In this document: piece after piece, positions 44,865 to 51,227 of the stretch | Layout: every line of letters begins with the position of its first letter | Position numbering within the stretch: position 1 is the stretch's first letter | NCBI GenBank assembly: GCA_016872285.1 | Contig: VGZZ01000014.1 | Location: 1-51,227 of the forward strand | DNA from: SAR202 cluster bacterium | GTDB taxonomy: Bacteria > Chloroflexota > Dehalococcoidia > Lucifugimonadales > GCA-2712585 | Direction of reading: 5' to 3' | Length of the DNA: 51,227 nt | The notes under the pieces: model-generated | What the model was told of the DNA's origin: nothing | The model's input: only the letters and a program-made list of their open reading frames with translations | Database searches by the model: none | Translations under genes and position numbers: made by a program

Positions 44865-46529
44865 ATGAAGGCATCGGTGATAAAGGCTTCTCGGGGGACG
44901 GAGATTTCATGTAAGGGGTGGGAGCAGGAAGCCGCGTTGCGGATGCTGATGAACAACTTGGACCCGGAGGTGGCGGAGAGGCCGGAGGAGCTGGTGGTGT
45001 ACGGGGGAAGGGGGAAGGCGGCGCGGGACTGGGAGTCGTTTCATGCCATTGTGAGGTGTTTGAGGGAGCTGGAGGGGGACGAGACGCTGCTGGTGCAGTC
45101 GGGGAAGCCGGTGGGGGTGTTTCGCACACACAAGGATGCGCCGCGGGTGCTGCTGGCGAACTCCAATCTGGTGCCGAAGTGGGCGACGCAGGAGGTGTTC
45201 GATTCGCTGGAGCGGCGGGGGCTGATGATGTACGGGCAGATGACGGCGGGAAGCTGGGTATATATCGGCAGCCAGGGCATCGTGCAGGGGACGTATGAGA
45301 CCTTTGGCGTGGCGGCGAGGAAACATTTTGGGGGGAGCCTGAAGGGGCGGCTGGTGGTGACGGCGGGGCTGGGAGGCATGGGAGGGGCGCAGCCGCTGTC
45401 GGTGACGATGAACGACGGGGTGGCGCTGGTTGTCGAGGTAGACGAGGGGAGGATTAAGCGCAGGATTGAGACGGGGTACCTGGATGAATGGACGAAAGAT
45501 TTGAACGAGGCGTTATCCAGGGCGGAGGCGGCGAAGCGGGCAGGGCGGGCGGTGTCGATTGGGGTACTGGGGAACGCGGTGGATGTGCTGGGGGCGATGC
45601 TGGAGAAGGGGATCGTGCCGGATATTATCACCGACCAGACGCCGGCCCACGACCCGCAGTCGTACATACCGAAGGGGTTGTCGGTGGGAGAGGCAGAGGC
45701 GTTGAGGAAGAAGGACCCGTCACGGTATATGGAGATGGCGGGTCGGTCTATGGCGGAGCACGTGAAGGCGATACTGGAGTTCAAGCGTAGGGGGAGCGTC
45801 GCGTTTGATTATGGGAACAACCTGAGGCAGCGAGCATATGATTTTGGGGTGGAGGACGCGTTCTCGTACCCGGGGTTTGTGCCGGAGTATATACGCCCGC
45901 TGTTTTGCGAGGGGAAGGGGCCGTTCCGGTGGGTAGCGCTATCGGGGGAGGCTAAGGACATTTTTGCCATCGACGAGATGGTAGTGAGAGAGTTCGGGCC
46001 GACGAACCCGGGGCTGGAGCGGTGGATCCGGCTGGCGCAGGAGCGGATCAAGTTCCAAGGGCTGCCAGCGCGGATATGCTGGCTGGGGTATGGAGATAGG
46101 GCAAGGTTCGGGAAGCTGGTAAATCGGATGGTGGCTAGCGGGAGGCTTCAGGCGCCGATTGTTATCGGGAGAGACCACCTGGACGGGGGATCGGTGGCGT
46201 CGCCGAACCGGGAGACGGAGGGGATGAGGGATGGGACGGACGCGGTGGCGGACTGGCCTTTGCTGAACGCTTTGATTAACGCGGTGGGGGGCGCGACTTG
46301 GGTGAGTATTCATTCGGGAGGGGGAGTAGGAATAGGACATTCGATACATGCGGGGCAGGTGATTTTGGCGGATGGGTCGAGGGCGGCGGGTCGTCGGCTG
46401 GATAGGGTGCTGACGACGGACCCGGGGACGGCGATTATTCGGCATGTGGACGCGGGGTATGAGGAGGCGGAGGAGGCGGCGAGGAGGCATGGGGTGAGGG
46501 TGCCGATGAGGCAGTATGGGAAGCGATGA
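44865..46529 (+). CDS. hutU: Urocanate hydratase
   Basis: Second step of histidine degradation: urocanate to imidazolonepropionate, with tightly bound NAD. The 554 residues are a normal length. Conserved stretches are [39 protein letters not shown], the NAD-binding [13 protein letters not shown], and [27 protein letters not shown] sits upstream of the ATG. hutH follows, separated by a repeat; hutI and a formiminotransferase are not in the window. Confidence 0.96.
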   Translation: MKASVIKASRGTEISCKGWEQEAALRMLMNNLDPEVAERPEELVVYGGRGKAARDWESFHAIVRCLRELEGDETLLVQSGKPVGVFRTHKDAPRVLLANSNLVPKWATQEVFDSLERRGLMMYGQMTAGSWVYIGSQGIVQGTYETFGVAARKHFGGSLKGRLVVTAGLGGMGGAQPLSVTMNDGVALVVEVDEGRIKRRIETGYLDEWTKDLNEALSRAEAAKRAGRAVSIGVLGNAVDVLGAMLEKGIVPDIITDQTPAHDPQSYIPKGLSVGEAEALRKKDPSRYMEMAGRSMAEHVKAILEFKRRGSVAFDYGNNLRQRAYDFGVEDAFSYPGFVPEYIRPLFCEGKGPFRWVALSGEAKDIFAIDEMVVREFGPTNPGLERWIRLAQERIKFQGLPARICWLGYGDRARFGKLVNRMVASGRLQAPIVIGRDHLDGGSVASPNRETEGMRDGTDAVADWPLLNALINAVGGATWVSIHSGGGVGIGHSIHAGQVILADGSRAAGRRLDRVLTTDPGTAIIRHVDAGYEEAEEAARRHGVRVPMRQYGKR

Positions 46530-46544
46530 GAAGTCCATACCCCC

Positions 46545-46640
46545 TTCCCACGCTGGTGGTAGGTGGCATTGATAAAGGGTCGTAGTGCTGGTGTTTCACC
46601 CTCTCTTCTATTCTCCCCCATCAAGGGGGAGAAGGTAAAA
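46545..46640. repeat. Interspersed repeat (family D, shortened) between hutU and hutH
   Basis: CCACGCTGGTGGTAGGTGGC and ATTGATAAAG are shared with 49737-49772. GTAGTGCTGGTGTTTCACCC and TTCTCCCCCATCAAGGGGGA follow the family D pattern. Confidence 0.65.
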
Positions 46641-46722
46641 CGGGTAGGTTTAGATGTTAGCGCGTCGACGGATAGTGGAGCCTTGGTAGAGACGACGGTC
46701 ATTTAAAGCCGAGGCGGTATAT

Positions 46723-48384
46723 ATGAACTCTATAGGCCGGAATGTGGGTAAGGCCGATATGTTGGCGAAGAAGAGATTGTCTGATGGTGGGGTTGTGGGG
46801 GTGAGCGGGGAGGGGCTGACGGTGGGGGATGTGGTGCGGGTGGGAAGGGAGGGAGGAAGGGTGGCGCTGGGGGATGGAGTGAGACGGCGGATGGGGGAGT
46901 CTCGGGAGGTGGTGAGGAGGATTGTGGAGGAGGGGAGGGTGGTATATGGGGTGACGACGGGGTTTGGGGACCTGTCGACTAAATTTATTTCGCCTGAAGA
47001 GACGAGGAAGCTGCAGAGGAATTTGGTGCGGTCACATGCGGTGGGAACGGGGCCGATGTTTCCCACGGAAGTGGTTAGAGGCGTGATGCTGCTATCGGCC
47101 AACAAGCTGGCGAAGGGGCTGTCCGGGGTAGCGCCGGCGATAGCCGAGATGCTGGTGGAGTGCCTAAACAAGGGCATACACCCGCTGGTGCCGAGCCAGG
47201 GCAGCGTGGGGGCGAGCGGGGACCTGGCGCCGCTGGCGCATGTGGCGCAGGTGCTTATTGGGGAGGGGGAGGTAGATCCTTCGACTACGTCCGAGTACGG
47301 ACTTCCCCATTCGGCTTCGCTCAGGGCTAAAGGCTCACCAGGACTCGCTTCGCTCGGGTCCCCTCCCGGCGCACAAGCGGTGTCCGGTGCGGAGGCGCTG
47401 TCAAAGAGAGGACTGAAGCCGCTGGAGCTGGGGCCGAAGGAGGGACTGGCGCTGTTGAATGGGACGGAGGTATCGACGGCGCTGGGGGCTTTTGCGGTGC
47501 ACGACGCGTGGTCGCTGCTGCACGGGGCTGTCGCGGCGGGGGCGATGAGCCTGGAGGCGCTGAAGGGGAGCGACAAGCCGTTTGATGCGAGGCTGCAGGA
47601 GGTGCGGCCGCATGAGGGGCAGGGGTACGTCGCCAGGCAGCTGCGGCACTTGCTGAGGGAAAGCGAGACAACGGTGTCGCACCCGTGGACGCACAAGATA
47701 CAGGACCCGTACAGCCTGCGGTGCATGCCGCAAGTGATGGGGGCGTCCTACGACGCGATACGGCACTGCTGGTCGGTGGTGGAGAGGGAGATGAACTCGG
47801 CCACGGACAACCCGCTGGTGTTCGGAGGGGAGGTGCTGTCGGGGGGCAACTTCCACGCCCAGCCCATCGCGCTGGCGATGGGCTATTTGAAGATAGCGGC
47901 GTGTGAGATAGCGAGCCTGTCGGAGCGGAGGACGTATTTGCTGCTGGACGCCAGCCGGAGCGGGCTGCCGCAGTTTTTGGCGAAGAACCCGGGGGTAGAG
48001 TCGGGGCTGATGATAGCGCAGAACCTGGCAGCGGCGCTGGTGTCGGAGAACAAGGGGCTGTCGCACCCGGCGAGCGTGGACTCGATACCGACGTCGGCGG
48101 GGATGGAGGACCACGTGAGCATGGCGCCGATAGCGGGGCGGCAGGCTTTGCAGATCATCGACAACGCGATGCGGGTGGTGGCGGTGGAGCTGCTGGCGGC
48201 GTCGCAGGGGTTATACCTGTCGGAGCACCCGAGGCCAGGGAGGGGCGTGGAGGAGGCGGTGGCGATGGTGCGTCGGGTGGCGACACCGCTGGAGGGGGAC
48301 CGAAGCGTGTCGGGGGATGTGGTGCGGCTGGCGGGGCTGGTGAGGGAGGGGAGGTTTATGGGGATGATGGCAAATGGCGGTTGA
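46723..48384 (+). CDS. hutH: Histidine ammonia-lyase with an in-frame repeat insertion
   Basis: First step of histidine degradation, yielding urocanate and ammonia. The MIO-forming triad Ala164-Ser165-Gly166 is in GSVGASGDLAPLAH, and VVYGVTTGFGDLSTKF and SATDNPLVF are intact. At 553 residues it is about 40 longer than the usual 505-515. The surplus is residues about 185-222, after LIGEGEV and before GAEALSKRGLKPLELGPKEG. It is encoded by DNA that matches the genome's interspersed repeats, including a 25-base identity with 4183-4207. The frame is kept, so the enzyme may be active if the loop tolerates it. The region is normally a short surface loop. Confidence 0.95.
   Translation: MNSIGRNVGKADMLAKKRLSDGGVVGVSGEGLTVGDVVRVGREGGRVALGDGVRRRMGESREVVRRIVEEGRVVYGVTTGFGDLSTKFISPEETRKLQRNLVRSHAVGTGPMFPTEVVRGVMLLSANKLAKGLSGVAPAIAEMLVECLNKGIHPLVPSQGSVGASGDLAPLAHVAQVLIGEGEVDPSTTSEYGLPHSASLRAKGSPGLASLGSPPGAQAVSGAEALSKRGLKPLELGPKEGLALLNGTEVSTALGAFAVHDAWSLLHGAVAAGAMSLEALKGSDKPFDARLQEVRPHEGQGYVARQLRHLLRESETTVSHPWTHKIQDPYSLRCMPQVMGASYDAIRHCWSVVEREMNSATDNPLVFGGEVLSGGNFHAQPIALAMGYLKIAACEIASLSERRTYLLLDASRSGLPQFLAKNPGVESGLMIAQNLAAALVSENKGLSHPASVDSIPTSAGMEDHVSMAPIAGRQALQIIDNAMRVVAVELLAASQGLYLSEHPRPGRGVEEAVAMVRRVATPLEGDRSVSGDVVRLAGLVREGRFMGMMANGG
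47275..47388 (+). repeat. Interspersed repeat inserted in frame within hutH
   Basis: Contains GATCCTTCGACTACGTCCGA, then CCCCATTCGGCTTCGCTC, then AGGGCTAAAGGCTCACC and a region of CTCGCTTCGCTCGGGTCC. CTACGTCCGAGTAC also occurs at 4061-4074, and a related GCGTCCGAGTACCGACTTCG occurs at about 51088. The exact edges are uncertain because I cannot align relatives. Confidence 0.75.
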
Positions 48385-48446
48385 AATACAGGACTAATAA
48401 TATTGATGCTACTTTAATAAGTCAGGTCGTTTATTGAGGATTGATT

Positions 48447-48728
48447 GTGGGTCTTTGGGATAAAATCTTGTCCATCCGTTTGAAACTGAGGGATCTTCTA
48501 ACATTGATTTTGTACATTGACGTTAGCAAGATTGATAAGGCAAGAAGGAAGAAGCTACGGCGAATAACTACAGGTGTTGTTCTCATTGCGATTAGTGGAG
48601 TGGTTCTAATAGTCATGGTGTTAAAAGAAAATGCCAGTGTAGGAGCCATGATTTTTGTTGGATTAATGATGTTAGCGTTTAGTGTTGTTGGGGTTCGATT
48701 AGGCTACAAGATCATTCCTGATGAATAG
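48447..48728 (+). CDS. Small two-helix membrane protein, unknown function
   Basis: From a GTG with TGAGGA six bases upstream; 93 residues. The amino part is basic and amphipathic (DVSKIDKARRKKLRRITTG), followed by two hydrophobic helices (VVLIAISGVVLIVMVL and AMIFVGLMMLAFSVVGVRLG). The AT content is well above that of its neighbours, suggesting a different origin. No family is recognised. The following 200 bases hold no gene. Confidence 0.55.
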   Translation: MGLWDKILSIRLKLRDLLTLILYIDVSKIDKARRKKLRRITTGVVLIAISGVVLIVMVLKENASVGAMIFVGLMMLAFSVVGVRLGYKIIPDE

Positions 48729-48930
48729 CTATATGCACGATGGAGCGGGCGGTGATTGAGGCTGGGTAGTTGGGGAAGGGCGAGGCGACCTCGTCCCTAC
48801 ATTCAGAAGAGTCGCAATGAAGCATATGGCAGAGCGTGGCAGCGGCCGCGGCGATTGGATTCTTCGCTTCTCTTAGAAAACATCAGTGAATTTGCCACCA
48901 GATTTTACCTAGCCTAGAATAGCCGCCATT

Positions 48931-49707
48931 ATGAATGAGGCTGTTTTGTACAGGCGGGAGGGGCCGGTGGCGGTGATAACGCTGAACCGGCCTGAGGCGC
49001 TGAACGCGATAAATCGTCAGCTTAAGGAGGGGCTGGCGTCGGCGCTGCGGAGGCTGGATGAGGATACGGAGGCGCTGGTGGGGATTGTGACGGGGTCGGG
49101 GAGGGCGTTTTGCGCGGGGCGGGACCTGAAGGAGCGGGCGGCGGATAACGCGGCGGGGGTCCAGCCTAAGTCAACGGACAGTCTGCTACCGGACAGCCCG
49201 CATATGTGGCGCCGGCCGGCGAAGCCGCTTATCGCGGCGATAAACGGGTTTGCGCTGGCGGGCGGGTGGGCGATAGCGCAGTTATGCGACCTGCGGGTGG
49301 CGTCGTCGGAGGCGAAGCTGGGTATAACGGAGGCGAGGGTGGGACTGCTGCCGCCCTTCGCGGCGTCGCTGCCGAAAACGATGCCGCTGGCGCAGGTGCT
49401 AGAGCTGGTGTGGACGGCGGAGGCGGTGCCGGCGCAGCGGGCGTACGAAATGGGGTTTGTGAACTGTGTGGTGGAGCCGTCGAGGGTGATGGAAGAGGCG
49501 ATGTCGCTGGCGCTGAAGGTGGCGGAGAATGCGCCGCTGTCGGTGCGGTATTTCAAGGAGATGGCGTACGCGGGGTTGGAGATGGATGATGTGGGGCTGG
49601 CGTCGCTTATACACGCGAGGTATGAGTCGCTTCTGGGGTCGGAGGACGCGGTGGAGGGGCCGAGGGCGTTTGTGGAGAAGCGAAAGCCGCGATGGAAGGG
49701 GAGGTGA
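48931..49707 (+). CDS. Enoyl-CoA hydratase/isomerase (crotonase) family protein
   Basis: A 258-residue crotonase-fold protein. The oxyanion-hole motifs are SGRAFCAGRDLKERA and INGFALAGGWAIAQLCDLRV. The Glu that usually follows GGxE here is replaced by Ala (residue 114), while the second acid (E134, ITEARVGLLPP) is kept. This differs from canonical hydratases and suggests isomerase, dehydratase or another chemistry. It is followed by a ketopantoate-reductase-like gene after a repeat; no CoA ligase is near. Confidence 0.88.
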   Translation: MNEAVLYRREGPVAVITLNRPEALNAINRQLKEGLASALRRLDEDTEALVGIVTGSGRAFCAGRDLKERAADNAAGVQPKSTDSLLPDSPHMWRRPAKPLIAAINGFALAGGWAIAQLCDLRVASSEAKLGITEARVGLLPPFAASLPKTMPLAQVLELVWTAEAVPAQRAYEMGFVNCVVEPSRVMEEAMSLALKVAENAPLSVRYFKEMAYAGLEMDDVGLASLIHARYESLLGSEDAVEGPRAFVEKRKPRWKGR

Positions 49708-49736
49708 GGGAGGCAGGCCAGGGGAGCACCCTGCCG

Positions 49737-49872
49737 CCCTGCCCACGCCAATGGCAGGTGGCAATGATAAAGTGACGTGTCCACAGGGTTTACCCCTCAC
49801 CTTCCCGATTAGCATCGGGATTTCAAGATTGTATGGAATTAAGGTGTTCAATAGTCCTCTTCCACAAGGGGA
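49737..49872. repeat. Interspersed repeat (family E)
   Basis: CCCACGCCAATGGCAGGTGG, then GATTAGCATCGGGATTTCAA and TTCCACAAGGGGAGAGGAAA. It resembles 46545-46580 at its left end and 4111-4165 in its middle. Confidence 0.65.
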
Positions 49873-49944
49873 GAGGAAAGAAAAGGTGGGAAGCTACCGA
49901 GAATTTGCTTCGAACGATGTCAGGACTAAATGGATGGTGATGAA

Positions 49945-50994
49945 ATGGAAAAGATAGGGATATTTGGGGCGGGGGCAGTGGGATGTTATCTGGGGGCGTT
50001 TATGACCCGGGAGGGGGAGGATGTGACGCTGATTGATATGTGGCCGGAGAATGTGGAGACGATTAAGGCCAAGGGCATCAAGGTGTCGGGGAGCCAGGGG
50101 CCGTTTTCAGTGCAGCCCAAGATTTTGCACATGCACCAAGCGCAGTCGATTAAGGAGCAGTTCGACATCGCGTTTATCGCGATGAAGTCTTACGATACGC
50201 TGTGGGCGGCGCAGTTCATGGAGCCGTATGTGAAGCCGGAGGGGTTCGCGGTGTCGTCGCAGAACAGCATCAACGACCTGACGGTGGCGTCGGTGTTTGG
50301 ACACGCCCGGACGGTAGGTTGCGTGATGTCGAAGATAGAGGTGGGACTGTTTGAGCCGGGGCACGTGACGCGGGGCGGGTCGCCGGGGCGGGACCACGGA
50401 CATGACGTGTTCAGGGTGGGGGAGTTGAACGGGGTGATAACGCCTCGTGTGCTGAGGGTGGTGGAGATGGTAAGCAGCGTCGATGGGGCCAGGACGACGA
50501 CGAACCTGTGGGGAGAGCGGTGGAGCAAGCTGGCGGCCAACTGCCAGAGCAATCCGACGGGGGCTATGTCGGGGCTGGGGTCGCAGGGGATGGCGGCGTC
50601 GGAGGAGGCGCGTCGGCTGCGGATGCTTATCACTCGAGAGGTAGTGCAGGTGGGGCAGGCGCTGGACTATTCGCTGGTGCCGATACTGGGTGTGCCGCCT
50701 GAGACGTGGCTTAAGATTGACGACGGATCGGTGTATGAGGAGCTGGACGCGAAGATGCAGGAGGCGGGGAAGGTGGACTGGCACGCGTCCATGGCGCAGG
50801 ACGTGATGAAGGGTCGGAGGACGGAGGCAGACTACATGAACGGGTTGGTGTCTAGAAGGGGAAGAGAGGCAGGGGTGGCGACGCCGGTGAACGACGCGGT
50901 GGTGGAGGTCATGCACGAGGTGGAGTCGAAAAAGCGGAAGGTGGGGCCGGAGAATATATCGAGGGTGCTGAAGAAGGCGGAAGTGAAGGGGTAG
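49945..50994 (+). CDS. Ketopantoate reductase (ApbA/PanE) family protein
   Basis: NADPH-dependent dehydrogenase family that includes 2-dehydropantoate 2-reductase. From ATG 49945 (MEKIGIFGAGAVGCYLGAFM) it has 349 residues. GxGxxG is in GIFGAGAVG, and IAFIAMKSYDT and GERWSKLAANC (catalytic Lys) follow. GRRTEADYMNGLVSRRGREA is the Ser/Asn-type C-terminal motif. It is longer than typical PanE (about 300) and has no panB/panC neighbours, so its true substrate is uncertain. No gene symbol is given for that reason. Confidence 0.85.
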   Translation: MEKIGIFGAGAVGCYLGAFMTREGEDVTLIDMWPENVETIKAKGIKVSGSQGPFSVQPKILHMHQAQSIKEQFDIAFIAMKSYDTLWAAQFMEPYVKPEGFAVSSQNSINDLTVASVFGHARTVGCVMSKIEVGLFEPGHVTRGGSPGRDHGHDVFRVGELNGVITPRVLRVVEMVSSVDGARTTTNLWGERWSKLAANCQSNPTGAMSGLGSQGMAASEEARRLRMLITREVVQVGQALDYSLVPILGVPPETWLKIDDGSVYEELDAKMQEAGKVDWHASMAQDVMKGRRTEADYMNGLVSRRGREAGVATPVNDAVVEVMHEVESKKRKVGPENISRVLKKAEVKG

Positions 50995-51047
50995 GGGTAG
51001 GGAATGGGCGCGACGACCGCGCCCCTACATAAGAGGGATGTAGGCGA

Positions 51048-51115
51048 GGATGGGACGTGGCTGCAGTCACGTTGATTAGATTCTTCGACTGCGTCCGAGT
51101 ACCGACTTCGCTCAG
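51048..51115. repeat. Interspersed repeat family C copy
   Basis: GATTCTTCGACTGCGTCCGA and GTACCGACTTCGCTCAGCAA, the closest intergenic relative of the left half of the hutH insert. Confidence 0.65.
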
Positions 51116-51130
51116 CAACCGTCTTTAGAG

Positions 51131-51227
51131 TTAGGCATAAATCACCTTAGGAGAAAGATGCCAAGGGGTCTTATGTTTGAGCATAGCGTTGAGGATGGTA
51201 AGGAGCTTGCGCATGCAGGCCACCAGG
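51131..51227 (-). mobile_element. IS110-family transposase, C-terminus only, runs off the right edge
   Basis: The minus frame from the edge reads LVACMRKLLTILNAMLKHKT, then PWHLSPKVIYA and a TAA at 51131-51133. The VACMRKLLTILNAM stretch is the typical end of IS110/IS116/IS902 transposases. Whether the element is complete cannot be seen. IS110 elements insert at specific sites without clear inverted repeats. Confidence 0.75.

Overview
The window looks like a chromosomal piece of an uncultured, GC-rich bacterium, most likely a Chloroflexota (Dehalococcoidia/SAR202-like). The reasons are the conserved gene content, a solute-binding lipoprotein with a long Thr/Pro/Ala linker, a prominent accessory set (GMC oxidoreductase, ACMSD-like amidohydrolase, amidase, DinB-like protein) and a dense population of short interspersed hairpin repeats. 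That placement is an inference; no 16S rRNA gene is present. The + strand is G-rich almost throughout, whichever strand the genes are on. The exception is about 15.2-22.1 kb, where the + strand turns C-rich.

Layout: 1-2.4 kb, dnaX (cut by the left edge) and a broken HicB-like antitoxin. 2.4-7.2 kb, an amidase, a 1.6-kb gene-poor stretch of repeats that holds a 154-bp MITE-like element, and a two-component pair (HWE/HisKA_2-type kinase and a stand-alone receiver). 7.2-14.2 kb, accessory genes: a DUF5678-like small protein, a broken retropepsin-like protease, an amidohydrolase, an UppP-like phosphatase, a GMC oxidoreductase, an AbrB/PIN toxin-antitoxin pair, a HELTH metallopeptidase-like protein and a RelE/RelB-like pair. 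14.3-22 kb, a 5'-truncated nhaA, then the composition-switched block: a PHP phosphoesterase, a broken zinc dehydrogenase, a broken GH15 glucoamylase/trehalase, tRNA-Lys, and a pilin-like operon ending in a VWA protein whose metal-binding domain is split by six Kelch repeats.

22-28 kb holds the translation operon nusA-ylxR-infB-rbfA-truB (all minus; rimP not seen), with repeats wedged between its last three genes. 28-31.5 kb holds an HTH/DUF4160 pair with two perfect palindromes in front, then cysM, a MoeB/ThiF-like adenylyltransferase and an Rrf2 regulator, which together suggest thiocarboxylate-dependent cysteine synthesis. 31.9-34.4 kb has a peptide-type ABC solute-binding lipoprotein interrupted by an amber codon and a divergent winged-helix regulator. 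34.5-44.3 kb is housekeeping: rplY (L25/CTC), fmt, dnaA, obgE-nadD-pyrE, a DinB-like gene and gyrB. 44.9-51 kb has histidine catabolism (hutU, hutH), a small membrane protein, a crotonase-family protein and a ketopantoate-reductase-like protein. An IS110-type transposase C-terminus runs off the right edge.

The most unusual items are the VWA/Kelch domain-in-domain protein, a dispersed repeat that has entered hutH in frame, the nested MITE-like element, and the block of opposite strand composition that carries most of the frameshifted genes. Several frameshifts fall at C or G runs, so assembly or read error has to be excluded before they are called pseudogenes.
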